Shown here piece after piece: positions 10,533 to 22,599 of a DNA stretch of 64,000 nucleotides. The notes below the pieces were generated by a model, which had not been told where the DNA came from, made no database searches, and saw only the letters and a list, made by a program, of their open reading frames with translations. This stretch comes from Sipunculus nudus (lineage: Eukaryota > Annelida > Sipuncula > Golfingiida > Sipunculidae), in assembly GCA_026874595.1 (NCBI GenBank), contig CM049319.1, forward strand, positions 14,411,601-14,475,600, written 5' to 3'. Numbering within the stretch: the stretch's first letter is position 1; each line of letters starts with the position of its first letter. The translations under genes were made by a program, and so were the position numbers.

Positions 10533-11494
10533 TTATTTTCATGTGTATTGCATTGCTTACTTGTGAATGTTAGAAAAATTACACCATATACAGATATACA
10601 GATATACAAAATTATACAGATACAGATGTGTTGGTATACATGTGTGATAATGTTGGTAAACATGTGTGATTTGCACTCTGTTTCAATTTTTGTTCTTTCT
10701 TCAGCAGAAGCAGTTATATACTTTCACTCCCTGATATTTTGTTGGAACATTGCCTTGGTATTAGGGAGTGGATGACAGTTAGATAAAAAATGTATGGGCT
10801 CAGTCTCAGGCCCCTTGTCTTGGTTTCCAATCCTATTGTCCCAGTCTTGGTCTCCACTCCCATGGACAAAGTCTCAGTCTTTCACTAAAATCCCCATTTT
10901 ACCTACTTTTTAGTCTGTTTCATCCCCACATGTCCACCAGTTTTTTGCTATGAATAATGTTATTTGCTACATTTCAAGGGAAAACCTGATAGTGCAGGGT
11001 AGAGGATTAAAGGACCTAATTTTCAAAAAGGTAATTAAATACCTGCCTTATAGCTTATTTAAAAAACAAATATTTAAAATTATGAGAAATCAATCTATAT
11101 TTTACAACATATCAGACCCACTTGTGGTGATCATTGGTCACATGCAAAAATAGCCTATTAGTTGACAGTTACTTATTGGATGATGTCATGTAAATACTCC
11201 ATAAAATATAAGCAGCTAAAACAAAGATGGCTACTCATGCAGGGACACATCATATCTGCCAGATCATTGTGAGGAGAACAAAAAGTTGTGAAACATAAAC
11301 TCAGGTTTTATTGTTAAATTTTTAATTGCTATATTGGGTTGTCACTTCCATATGTAGTTTTTTAGGAAATTATTGACAAATATAAACCTTTAAGAAAATT
11401 ACATGTATTTAAAAAAAATAGGTGGACACTGGTTGATGAAATGGAGTATAATTCACTACTTTGAAGTCCTTAACAAATTCTGTTTTTTTCTCAG
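10533..11494. other. Intronic sequence, nothing recognised
   Basis: Last part of the large first visible PIGA intron. It contains GTCTCAGTCT-type simple repetition near 10800-10890 and ends in a polypyrimidine tract and acceptor TTTCTCAG. Confidence 0.5.
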
Positions 11495-11601
11495 GTGGAG
11501 ATGGTCCCAAGCGTATCCTTCTTGAAGAAGTACGTGAGCGGTATCAGCTTCACGATCGAATTCAGCTGCTAGGACAACTTGAGCACAGTGCCGTTCACAG
11601 T
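11495..11601 (+). CDS. PIGA: PIGA exon (first visible)
   Basis: Acceptor TTTCTCAG and donor GTAAGC. Encodes (G)[16 protein letters not shown]...LEHSAVHS. The first two bases complete a split glycine codon whose first base lies in the preceding exon outside the window. Confidence 0.93.
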
Positions 11602-14600
11602 GTAAGCTTTGATGAATTTGACGCAGCATAGCAGACATAGCCTAGAGTCAGGGTATATGTAACATTATAAAAGTACGGTGGGATCTACCAATCATGAACA
11701 TTTGTAGTTTATAGGGGTCAATGAGTTTATTTCTTTATCTATATTAGGGTAAAATATTTTGTAGGTTGTTTCTCATAGGTCCCATTAAGTGAAAAACCAT
11801 TGATTTCAATTTTTTCTTCTTCCTTATATCTTTATTCTGCCAATTTTCTGTTTGTGCTAGATCTTGAATATGGCTGTTTATCAAAAGCTGAAATTTGAAC
11901 ACAATATAGTCTGCCCATTGCACATTGGCTGCCCATTGTGCAAAGGGTAAAATTCAAAATGTTAATTCTTGTGTATAAGGCAATAAATAATTTAGTTCCT
12001 CTTTACTTGCAAGAGCTTATCCACAGTTATACTCCATTAAGAAGCCTTCGGTCAGCAGCTAAAAACTTACTGGTCGTGCTTTTTACCAAATCATCCTGTG
12101 AACAAATTCAGGCATTCAGTGTTGTTGGCCCGAAACTGTGGAATGACTTACCAGATACTCTAAGAGAAGCCACCAGTCCCTCAGAATTTAAAAGTAAATT
12201 AAAAACATATTTGTTCATGGAAAATTTTTATGCCTAGTCATTTTGTATGATGCTTTATACTATTGATAGTGAAATGTTTGAACATTTTAGTGGAATTATG
12301 AAAGTTTAAGCAGATAATTGATCTATTGATTTTTATATATCTTATTGAATACTGTAAGCTTCTAAATGTAATATTTTAGACAATTGGACTTTTAATTTCA
12401 TATTATTACAATAGTATGTTTAATTATTGCTGATTGTATTCTAGTTATGTAACAGCGTTTTAGAGCATGTATCATCATGGATTTTTCTCTTTATAAAATA
12501 AATAATTATTATTATTATTAGTCCAAGGTCATATATTTGCACCTGATATTTATTTTTGACCTTGACCATATTCTCAAGGCTGTATACTAGACTGTAGCAG
12601 ATTTTCTATTATTTCCCACCTCTGTCCATGTTTGTGCTAGATCTCCAATATGACTGTTTTAAAAAGGCTTCACTTGCCATAGCTTGCGTACATCTACCTT
12701 TCTTATAACTGAAGGATTTTCTTGGTAGAAAGAATATAAAACTACTATTACACAACCGCAGGCCATCCTGTGATCCTACTTTTTCCTAAGTTTTTGTTTT
12801 GGTCCTGTTTTTTAGCTCAGCTGACTGTAAGTCAACTGAGGTATAGGAATGGCGCTTTGTCCATCGTCCGTCTGGTCTTCTGCCGTCTGGTCATCTGTTA
12901 GCAGGGCACAAATTGTAACTGCTGGTCCTAGACACTTCTGAGTGAACATCCAGGGAGGTCAATAAAAAATCTCCTGGGAAACCTGAAATTAGGTCACTGC
13001 GACCTATATCCACCTAGCTACGGGGCTTGTAAATACCCCCCAAATTAATCAAAAATTTGATACAAAACCTCCAATATCTTGATAATTAATGCATGGATTG
13101 TCATGAAACTTGCCTGGAATATTGGCCATGACTAGTTTTGTCAGTTTCCAAAAAGTGGTGGCGCCACCTGTATTTTTTCTAATTTTTACGGATATTTTTC
13201 TATTTTTTTTTTTCTATAAAATAACAACAATCATGTCAGTTTTTCAGCTATGATTCCATCTAGTGTCTCAAAACCTGGTGTGTTTATTGATCACAAGTGG
13301 ATGCCCTATAGTAATCACCCTGTCTGTCTGTCTGTACATCTGTCTGTCTGTCTGTCCCTCCGTCCCTCCACACAAATGTGTTTCAAGATGATAACTCCAG
13401 GTTGGAGAAAGAACCTATATGATATTTGGGTCATGAGGTTAAAGGTCAAGGTCACAAGACTCATTAAAAAAAATTATGGCTGCATTTTAAGCCAAGTTTT
13501 TCATCCCAAACTTTCCATTTTGCACATTTAGCTGACTTGCCAGTATAGGGAGAGCATTAAGGAAATTTGGGGTCACAAGGTAAAAGGTCAAGCTCACAGG
13601 GGCCATCTATACACAAATTAGTTTCCAGATGATAACTCCAGTTTAGTCTGACATATTGGTTTCAAACTTAACTTATATATGGCTCACCACTAAAGTAAGA
13701 ACCCTGTCGATTTAAGGGTCCAAAGGTCAAGGTCACAGGACCCTTTTCTTTAAAATGAATGTGAATGCATTTCAAGCCAAACTTTTCATCATAAACCTTT
13801 CATCTTCAAGATATTACTCACCTGCCAATAGGGGAAGATTCTTTTCGATTTGGGGTCATAGGGTCAGAGGTCAAGGTCACAGGGCCCATCCATTCACAAA
13901 CTAGTTCATGGATGATAATTCTGCTTCTGCGAGACAGATTGGCTAATCCAGCTAATTTTACGAAATCTTTTTCTCTGTGACTTCAGTGTAAGTAATAATA
14001 TAACTGCAGCAAAATATGTATCTCTCATGAAATATATTTTGACTATTAAAATCATATTTCCTTAACTGCAGTACTAAAAAAAAACATCCATCTATAACAG
14101 TTAATGGTGATTTCTGGCCATAAGTAACTTTAAATTGTTGTCACACCATGCAACTCAAAGTGTTTTGCCATCTGTTAAAAAATTCATAAAGATCAGCAGA
14201 TATTCAAACATGCATCATATTGGCCTGTCAAAAATTGAGCTAGAAAAAATTGTAAAATAGTCCACCTTTTTTGTCGAAGCCTGTAAATATGTCAGGCCAA
14301 TGCTTTGGGCCAGAATCACAGACCACTACAGTTCATCTATATACAGAGGCTGCTATTTCTTTTGTTTATTTGCAGGTGCTTGTCCAGGGAGATATCTTCC
14401 TGAACATGTCTCTGACCGAGGCTTTCTGTATTGCTATTGTTGAAGCAGCCTCATGTGGGTAAGTTAATCATAAAGTATCTGTAAAACAGGTTTTCACAAT
14501 ATTAAACCGTCATGAATGTTAAAGATCAAGTTCTTATACACCCATCTTTGACAGGACATATTATGGTTTACTCACCGTCCGTCCGTTAACATTTAGTGTC

Positions 14601-17600
14601 ACCGCGATAATTTCCAGGGCTCTGATTGGTTTTCACAAAACTCACCATTATTACTTACAAATGAAATATCTCACCGGAGTTTGGTTAAAGGCAAAATCCA
14701 TGCATATTTATGAGGTCAGAGGTCGCTGGGCTATGTTGTGGTGCCGCCACAATAACTTATGAGGAATATAATGGATTTGGATAAAACTTGATAAAAATGT
14801 AAATCAATAAAATGTCTTGCCTAAGTTTGATTTCCAGCAAAATCCATGCATAATTAATGATTTCAGAGGCCACCACACTTTGGAGGCACTATTGTGACTT
14901 GCCAAAAATCCTATGGATTTTTATGAAACTCATACATTTACCAATATTTACTAGTACGGTATCCCACCTCAATTAAATTGACACCAAAATCCATGCATAT
15001 TTAATCAGGTCAGAGGTCACCACACTTTGGTGGCACCACTCTGACTTACCAAAATTCTGATGGATTTTCATATAACTCATGAAGTTTCTCACCTGAATTA
15101 CATTATCAGCAAATTCATGCATATTTAATGATGTCAGAGGTCACAAAATATGCAGCAGGCATATTATGCACCCGATGATTTTCGGTGCTCTTGTTTTCTC
15201 AGGCATGACAAGACTTACACTTACCTTTTAATCCTTCCATCAACTACATGCTCCTTTTATTTTACACTAAAGAATTAAAAGTTAAATTGCAGATGCAACC
15301 AATTATTGTATCCCCAGGCAAAGTCGAGGGATATTATGTTTTCATGCTGGTCCCGCCACCACCGCTGCCACCGCCGCCACCGCATATAAATCTTGTTGGC
15401 GTGATAACTCAAAAAATATTTCATCTTTACCAAACTTGGTATATGTATAGATATGGGACGATACCTATTTAAAATGAGGTCATGACCTTTACTAGGAGAG
15501 TGTCCTTGACCTTCAATAGGTCCAATTTTGGGGAAAATCACACAAATTCTTAAATATCTCATGAAATCTTGCATGGATTGATCCCAAAATCAAGTTGCTA
15601 GAAGATCATGGATAGGGTTGTCATGTTCCAGAAACCGGTGGCGCCACCTATTATTCTTTACTTGTTTTCGTGCCTTTTAATACCCCCGAAATTGCCACTT
15701 GACAGTACTGTGAGCACGATAAGTCAAAAACTAATGGACAGATTTTTTTTTATATTATGCATATACATAGATATGGGTTATTGAATGATGTTTATTTAAA
15801 TTGGGGTCATGACCTTTCCTATGAGAGTTGCCTTTACCTTGAATATTCCCAAATTTGGTGAAATTCACACAAAATGTTTAATATCTCAGTAAGGGATACA
15901 TGGAATGATCCAAAAATCAAATTGACCAAAGATCTTGGATAGCTTTGTCTTTTGCAGAAGACAGGTGGCGCCTGTTTTGATGTTAACGCAATAACTTTGT
16001 AGGAATTTGAGGTACAGTCACCAAACCCAAATGTTTGATGCAACTTATCAACGGCTAGGTCAAGTTCCAACATGCATGACCTTGATTCAGTTTTTCAAGA
16101 TCACAGCAGCAATTATGCTAAAATGATATTAGGGCAATAACTCAAAAAGAATTTTTGGTACAGTCACCAAACCTATGGTTTAGATGCATCTTATCAAGGG
16201 CTAGTCCAAGTTCGAATATGGATGACCTTGATGTATTTTTCAAGGTCACAGAGGTGATAACGCTGAAATGATGTTAACTTTAATATCTCACCAAGGGATG
16301 TATGGATTGGTCCAAAAATCAAATTGACATAAGATCTTTGATAGCATTGTGTCTGCAGAAGACAGGTGACGCCACCTTATGTTGTTTTCTTGCTAAATGA
16401 TGTTTAAATGGAATAACTTTGTAAGAATTTGAGGTACAGTCACCAAACCCACAAGTTTGATGCATCTTATCAACAGCTAGGTCAAATTTAAACATGGATG
16501 ACCTTGATACAATTTTCAAGGTCACAGCAGCCATAAGGTTTAAATTAAATAACAGCAATAACTCAACAAAAAATTGTTGGTAAATTCACCAAACTTACAG
16601 GTTAGATGCATCTTATCAAGGGCTGGGGGGGAGGTTAATTGTCATGGGATACTATGGCACCTGCGGTGCCAAGAAATATCTAGTTATTTTTTATCAAGCA
16701 TATACATATTTCATTCACAAAGTAAAGTCCTTTAATTTGTAAAGGTTCTTGAAAAAGTAATTAATGAACTAAGAAGTGTGTAGACAACAAAACCTGTCAA
16801 AGTCAAGGTTAAAATGTTCACATTGTGTCTCGAATATTGAGAATACTAGGAACAGGGGTCTCTTGCATGTTAACTGATATTACTATTTTATTATTGTTAA
16901 TAATATCTTTCATGTTACTGTATTAGCCTCTTTTGTTTGCAAGGGTTTAGAATTTGATATTAAATGAAAAAATAAAACCTTTGTTAATAAGCAACCCAAA
17001 CATGGAGGGCAAGTTAAAAGGCAAAAGCTTGATATTGGAAAAAGTCTTAACTTTGATCTTGTATGTAACCCCCATCCCCCACCCCCATCAAAGATTGCTC
17101 TAATATATGATATCAGATCTTTCAAATCATTTGTGAATAATGTAAAATAATTTCTGCTTGTTCATTGCTCATTGGGATTCCTGTCCAATTGTTATTATTT
17201 TGCCCACATATCTTTGAATACAGTTAATGCATATAATAATGGATTTACCCATGTAGTTTGATGTTATGGTGAGAGCCCTAACCAAATCAATTATAATTGA
17301 TATCATTACTGTTATTGAAATGATAGCTAAGGAAATCTTTTATAAATATCAACTTGATGTCAACCTTGGTGTCAAAGGGTACAGATGTCTTCAAGATTTA
17401 ATTCAGGTAAACACAAGGTTGCCAGTGGTCTGGGAAAAGTTGTGAAAAAAATTTTTTAATGTCAGGGAAAAGTCAAGGAATTTAATTAAAAGTCAGGGAA
17501 TTCTTTGATATTTTGCGAAGTCAGGGAAATTTTAATGGCTATGGCAATTGCAGTTACTTATCAGGTTGAAAGAGTTTGGCAAATACTCTATAACAAATGT

Positions 17601-20600
17601 GGTAAGTTTGCAGATTTAAAAGTCTATGGTCAACGATGCAGAGTATGGATACGCAACATATAAGACCAACAACTGATGATGGTCCAGTCCTTTTTCTGAG
17701 CAGTAACATAAAAAAAAGCAGGATCTGATGTATGATTCTGGTGTTCCATACGTTTTTCCAATGAAATTTTGCATTGGGTTGGCTGTAAAATTATGTTTTC
17801 CAGAGTTGGCTGCTGGCAACCCTGAAGTATGCCTAGTGTCATATCTCACATGTATCAGATGTTTTCCTGTCTGGCCCCTTAGCTTTGCTTTAACCAGATT
17901 GTACTGTATTTTGATGTACTGATATCTACCAATACAAATTCAATATTTGACACCTTACAGTTTACAGGTAGTGAGCACTAAGGTTGGAGGAGTACCTGAA
18001 GTCTTGCCACCTGACCTGATTTACCTGGCAGAACCTAATCCCACAGGTATTAATGTATATTATATGTACTAACTTCTCCTACTCATTCATTAATTGCACT
18101 GGAAGACCAGCTAATTTTTCCCCAAATATGACAGATGGTGATATCATATATCAAAGAGTGGCTAACCTGTTCAACATATCCGTGACAGGTGAACATCTTG
18201 TTGCACAACCCATAGAAATAAATAGTAATAACATGCACAAAAATAATTTGTAAATTAATAAGCAACAGCTACAACAACAGTTTATTTCAAACCCTACTCA
18301 CCACATATTTTATTAACATAATAAAAATTGTTTGTTGGTGCTCTCAGAAGACTGAACATTTTGTGATGTAGGGCTGTATGAGAGGGCCTGAGGCCCCAAT
18401 TCAGAGTATCAACTGCTCCCTTGTAGTTTCCATCAGGCAATGATGCCTTGGAAAATAAGAGTGAAATATCTCAGGATTAAGGTGACAGTATGGGAATTAA
18501 CCCCCCTTAGGACACACTTTGTGTCATTCCTGACACTTCAAGACTAAAATTGTGGTGATGATGCAAAAGTGTCATGTGACTACCATCAACTATAATAAAG
18601 ATGATATTTACCTGTTGGAAGTATTACATATTTGCCCTTCAAATTTTACACACAGATTATTTTCACTGAGTTCTCAGAAGACTAAAATCATGGAGGTGAT
18701 TCATGACAAAAGTGTCATGTGACTACCATCAATTATGATAAAGATGATATTAACCTGTTATCAGATCCTCATCAGATGGATATCCGAATGCCAAAATGTA
18801 ACATTTTGGGAACCCCAAGAATTTGGAAGTATTACATATTTGCCCTTCAAATTTTACACACAGAAGAGTTTTGAGTACTCTTGACCTTGATCTTCATATT
18901 TGCCAAATTCTAGGTTTATTGTGACCCACTTTTGAAGTACTGAAGATTAATTCCTCAAGTTTGACACACCTGTTGATGACCCATTGTTTTGTAAGCCTGT
19001 AAATTATGAGGGCCTTAGAATCAATTTTTTAAGTTTAATTTAATTCTTGATTCACTTTATATTTAAGTAGTAAAGTTTAGACATTTTAATAAATAAAAGC
19101 AGTTCTAGTCTATGTTAGTAAATGTCAGTAAATAAAAGAATAGAAATGTAGCTCTCCCCACTGTCTATCACCACCAAATGTTACTATGCAAATGGATGGC
19201 CCACAAGGGAATGTTTAAAGTACATTTAGGGCACATACACAGTAAATAACTGCATCACCGTGAGTTTTGAGAGTTCACAGAGGATTTTAGGATGCTACAT
19301 GCTAAAATATAATAATTGAAATTAATCAGTTCAGAGGTTAATAATCTATAACAATTTAATAGAGGGCTTGCAATTCAGTTGCATCGAAAAATCAACGCAG
19401 TGAATTGCAAGCCCTCCTTTTTGGGGCCTCTCAAAACAAAGTTTTGTTACTCTGGTATGAGGGTCTTTCAGAGGCTCCAGTGTTTCTCGTTAGTTTGATT
19501 CGGTGTGACCTTTGCTGTTACAGCCCTGCAGGAAGAACTTGAGAAAGCCATCAAGGTCAGGCAGGAAGGTTGTGCGATGAAGGAACAGGACGTACACGAG
19601 CGAGTGAAACTTCTGTACACGTGGCAGAATGTGGCTGCCAGGACAGAGGTGGTGTACGACGGAATCTCACTGGAGGATGAACCTGATATGGCCACCAAAT
19701 TACGCAAGTAAGTAATTGATGACATAACAGGTTATACAAGTAAATTCATAGGATTTAGTTTTGAGCTTAATGTTTTATTTCACATTTGAAAAGTAAATAT
19801 CCGAAGCGCCTCCAAGACATGTTACATTATGATCCCAGGGCAGTGGTAAGTAACCACAGTTTACAATGCTCTGGTCACACGTCTGCTTGTGATAATAATA
19901 TTAATGAATTGACAAAATGGTGTGGTAAAATCCACTCAGATGCATAATGTGTATGATGTAATTTAGAGACTAACAATTCAGTTGAGGGGCATGCTGGCTC
20001 AGTCGACAAACAGGACAGCAATGGCTGATAGAATGTAAAACTTGATCAAGAGATATTTTTCACGTGCAATTCTATGATGGGGCTTTATTTTGGTGTTCCC
20101 ATTGTCTGTCTGTCTTTCAGTCCATTAACTTTTAGTGTTGCCATGATAACTTACGCAGGCTTTGATGTATTTTCATGAACTCAGCATAACTACTTACCAA
20201 CAGGTTATCTCACTTGAGTTAGATTATGGGCAAAATCCACCCATATTGAATAAGGTCAGGAGGTAACTTGGCTACTTTGTTGTGTCGCTGCAATAAATTA
20301 CCTGGAATATGATATTTTTTTTATAAAACTGAACAGAAACATTAACCAATGTAATATCTCATCTAGGTTCTATTCCTTAAGATATAATAAGGGCAACAAT
20401 GGCTGAAAAAAAAATAGTTTCCTCCTTTCCAACATCAAAGGAGACACTTTCTTTGGCTAACACACTTGATTAAAGAAAAATATGTACCTCTTCAAGACAC
20501 ACTTTTTCATTAGTTCAGTGTTGCTAAAATACCATGTAATGAGCGTTAGCATCATGGGCGATTTTAAAACTCAAAGCCAGTCATTCACCTGATATATCTG

Positions 20601-22185
20601 TAGAATGTATGTGTTTTTTTATTGCACTTTGTACATACATATTTATTTATGTATACAGGCTGTTTGTTAAACATTGTACATGTGGTCATGTTTACTAACA
20701 GAACAGCTGTGTCATTGAAGGTGGTTGGTTGCAAATGTGCAGAAATTGAAAGGTCACCATTTGCAAAACTGGTTCATCTGACTCATCACCAGATGGCATT
20801 CTTGAATGTTTTTGGATTCTTCTGGAATGGCCCCCATGTGTCAGAAACAAGTGGATATAAACAAAACAAACAGCCTGTGTACTGTGGGATAATCATTTTT
20901 CTGGTCTATTTTTTATAAATGGTTTAGTGGATTACCTTTAGTAAATGAACATAAGGTATCAGAATAGGCCCCTTTAATTAAGATATATTTTTCTTATATT
21001 TATAGATACCTCCACACAGGGCCTGTAGCTGGACGACTCTTTATGTTCTTTGCTGTACTCAACTATTTCTTCTTATTGGTACTGCAATGGTGGAGGCCAG
21101 CAACGGTAAGCTCCTTAGGCCCCAATAATAAGTACGGTTTATCATTTACAGCCTGTGTTTATTTTCACATCCCTCACCCCTCAGAAAACTAATTTCATTT
21201 TATTTAATTTATCAGCTATGAAAACTAGAATTGCTTTTTGTCAAACTGTCCAAAGATCACCTGTGTTTCTGCAGAAAATATTTATTCATCTGCCTTATCA
21301 TGCAATATGGGTGAGTAAATAAGAGTGCAGTGTTTCTGAGGACATTCAAGTTAGTGTGTCAATGCCGTATTAACACCTGTTGTCTCTGTGGATCACCTGT
21401 TAAAATTTTACTGAAGATGTACTAGAGGATATGATGTACTGTTGATTTTCAGAACTGTTGTAAATGCAATATGGCAACCATGCAGTGATCTTTTAATTCC
21501 TTTTGCATGCCTTATCCAAAGTACCATTCAGGTAATTGCAGTGAAACTTTTACCAAAGATTGACACTATTATTACATAATATCCTGTAATTTTCTATGTG
21601 TTTGTTTTGTAAACTTTCTCTCTTCTAATTATTTATCACCATATTACATTTGAACTAAGCAATATGTTCCTTCATTTAAAAATATTTTGTTAGATATTTT
21701 TAAAGTACTTAGAGAAAGATGCCTTCATCCCTTTACACATACAGTAAAACTTGAAATTATGACCACCAATGGGACCTTGATAAAGTGGTCATATTTTTTA
21801 GGTGCTCATCTAAGCAAGGTCTCGTATAAAGTGCAAAAAAAGAATTGGGACCGTGAACAAATTGTTATAATTTTGAAATAGTCACTAAATAGAGGTGGTC
21901 TTTAGGCATGGGTTTATTGTATATAAATAATTCTCAAATAACAATAGTATAATTTCAAGAGGACTTGCCTGAGACTTATCTTTATTGTAATTGCTATGTG
22001 TAAGCTGATGGAGGTCATGTGATCTGTTGCAGGATATTGAACGGGCAGAAGATTTGTCAGAGGCCTTCAGAGACAAAGCAGCATGGACATCTAGCAATAC
22101 CGCAGCAAATCAAATTACCCACCTCTACAAGAATAAGACTCTCAGAAGCTCAGTGCATAAAAGGAACACACATGCAAACAGTTAA
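11495..22185 (+). CDS. PIGA: PIGA, GPI-GlcNAc transferase catalytic subunit (C-terminal half, six exons)
   Basis: PIGA transfers GlcNAc from UDP-GlcNAc to phosphatidylinositol on the cytosolic face of the ER, the first step of GPI-anchor synthesis, within a multi-subunit complex. Six exons are visible: 11495-11601, 14376-14458, 17961-18046, 19524-19707, 21006-21105 and 22033-22185. They join in one open frame of 237 residues and match the C-terminal half of animal PIGA (about 480 aa). Recognisable parts are [20 protein letters not shown], the GT4 nucleotide-sugar motif EX7E in [23 protein letters not shown], an exon with the [10 protein letters not shown] motif, one hydrophobic membrane anchor ([18 protein letters not shown]), and a short tail. 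All introns are GT/AG. The N-terminal half is not in the first 11.4 kb and must lie upstream. Poly(A) signals follow at 22216 and 22238. Confidence 0.93.
11905..12521 (+). mobile_element. 5'-truncated LINE, 3' end with TTA-type tail
   Basis: The frame 11938-12237, with HWLPI just upstream, matches the C-terminal end of LINE reverse transcriptases: [47 protein letters not shown] and [11 protein letters not shown] 3' UTR and a short (ATT)n tail at about 12495-12520 follow, as expected of a truncated non-LTR insertion. A related copy lies at 31420-31850. It sits in the PIGA intron between the first two visible exons. Confidence 0.75.
12812..13244 (+). mobile_element. Family A element, short copy with one tandem unit
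   Basis: Begins with the family A start TTTTTAGCTCAGCTGACTGTAAGTC, then a GTCCGTC-rich stretch and one unit containing GGCACAAATTGTAAC, GAAACCTGAAATTAGGTC and GGTGGCGCCACC. The 3' terminus is missing or replaced by the next repeat. Confidence 0.6.
13245..13965 (+). repeat. Family D tandem repeat (about 140-bp units)
   Basis: A TCTG/TCCC microsatellite (13318-13370) is followed by about four units, each containing a GGTCAAGGTCAC-type run (13444, 13589 mutated, 13726, 13869) followed by a GGCCCATC- or AGACTC-like run. No coding content. Confidence 0.6.
13966..14375. other. Intron end, nothing recognised
   Basis: AT-rich sequence leading to the branch and polypyrimidine region before the 14376 acceptor. 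Confidence 0.5.
14376..14458 (+). CDS. PIGA: PIGA exon with the EX7E motif
   Basis: Acceptor TTTGCAG and donor GTAAGT. Encodes [20 protein letters not shown] and on to VEAASC plus a split glycine. The two glutamates of the GT4 EX7E motif are intact. Confidence 0.95.
14560..15200 (+). mobile_element. Family B tandem-repeat element, copy 1
   Basis: Starts at a GTCCGTCCGTTAACATTTAG run and carries about four units of 120-150 bp with ATCCATGCATATTTAAT and CAGAGGTCACC-type motifs. It ends in GCATATTATGCACCCGATGATTTTCGGTGC. A partial copy is at 20085-20400 and an inverted copy at 61627-61845. Confidence 0.6.
15309..16690 (+). mobile_element. Family C tandem-repeat element, copy 1
   Basis: Starts with TATCCCCAGGCAAAGTCGAG and a short (CCG/CCA) microsatellite (15352-15382). 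It contains repeated units with ATAACTCAAAAA, CACCAAACC and AGACAGGTGGCGCC-type runs, and ends near ATACTATGGCACCTGCGGTGCC. A second copy is nested in a family A element at 47010-48175. Open frames here on either strand are incidental. Confidence 0.6.
16691..17960. other. PIGA intron, nothing recognised
   Basis: AT-rich intron with a TCAGGGAA(A) direct-repeat patch at 17460-17530. It ends in acceptor CACCTTACAG. Confidence 0.5.
17961..18046 (+). CDS. PIGA: PIGA exon
   Basis: Encodes (G)[20 protein letters not shown] and on to AEPNPT. The conserved VGGVPEVLP loop follows the EX7E helix. Donor GTATTA; ends in phase 1. Confidence 0.95.
18047..19523. other. PIGA intron with a duplicated ~200-bp block
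   Basis: GTGTCATGTGACTACCATCAA and GGAAGTATTACATATTTGCCC each occur twice (18570 and 18713; 18617 and 18822), marking a local duplication between 18490 and 18865. A run like the start of this block recurs inverted near 51110-51185. The rest is unremarkable. Confidence 0.55.
19524..19707 (+). CDS. PIGA: PIGA exon
   Basis: Encodes [15 protein letters not shown] through [20 protein letters not shown] to ATKLR plus a split lysine. This corresponds to the long helix and TW(R/Q)NVA(A/E)RTE signature of PIGA. Donor GTAAGT. Confidence 0.95.
20085..20400 (+). mobile_element. Family B fragment
   Basis: Shares GTCTGTCTTTCAGTCCATTAACTTTTAGTGTTGCCATGATAACTTA with the start of the 14560 element at clear but imperfect similarity, then breaks off. 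Confidence 0.5.
20670..20925 (+). repeat. Family G interspersed repeat, copy 1
   Basis: Similar over about 215 bp to 52240-52445, including GGTTGCA.GT.TGC, GAAAGGTCAC.ATTTGCAAA, AACAAAACAA.CAGCCTGTGT and TTTCTGG.CTATTTTT. Both copies are in introns in the same orientation. Confidence 0.65.
21006..21105 (+). CDS. PIGA: PIGA exon with the membrane anchor
   Basis: Encodes [20 protein letters not shown] and on through [13 protein letters not shown]: the single C-terminal transmembrane helix that fixes PIGA in the ER membrane. Acceptor ATATAG, donor GTAAGC. Confidence 0.94.
21739..21840 (+). repeat. Fragment with pogo-like end
   Basis: ACAGTAAAACTTGAAATTATGACCACC resembles the terminus of the 7190 element (CAGTGGAACCCC..ACGACCACC), followed by AAGTGGTCATA. 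It is a short relic only. Confidence 0.35.
22033..22185 (+). CDS. PIGA: PIGA terminal exon
   Basis: Encodes [20 protein letters not shown] and a basic tail ending HKRNTHANS before TAA at 22183. Acceptor GTTGCAG. The acidic then basic tail matches the variable lumenal end of animal PIGA. Confidence 0.92.
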   Translation, partial: DIERAEDLSEAFRDKAAWTSSNTAANQITHLYKNKTLRSSVHKRNTHANS

Positions 22186-22215
22186 TCCCTAGAGAACCAA
22201 CTTTCTTAAAAAATT

Positions 22216-22243
22216 AATAAAATAGGATATTTAATTCAATAAA
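22216..22243 (+). terminator. PIGA poly(A) signals
   Basis: AATAAA at 22216-22221 and again at 22238-22243, 31-58 nt after the stop. Confidence 0.65.
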
Positions 22244-22599
22244 CTGTGATCTGAAAGAGTTGTTTCTATTAATATTTTGTTATATTTGGTAAACTTGCTT
22301 CGTTATAAAACCATGTGGAGGGATGAGATATGGGCCAGGAAAAGTGCTGTTTTAAATTCTTGAGCAAATACAGATAAAGCAGGATGCACATGGATTGCTT
22401 TGCTTTGGTGGAGGTATCCTCTCTTCATAATGTTATTCTTGTTGTATATGCAATCATGTGGTCTTCCAGACCTGCCAAATCACAGTTTAAAAAGTTATTT
22501 CTCAAGATTTAGAGAACTAATAGTTTTTTTTTGTTTACACTTTTTACGGTTTATTCTTTTTATCAACAGATGTAATGGGACTGGTGTATCACAAACAAA

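Noticed and set aside
19468-19739. Minus-strand frames over the 19524-19707 region
   Set aside because: They are shadows of a PIGA exon whose plus-strand product matches the family.
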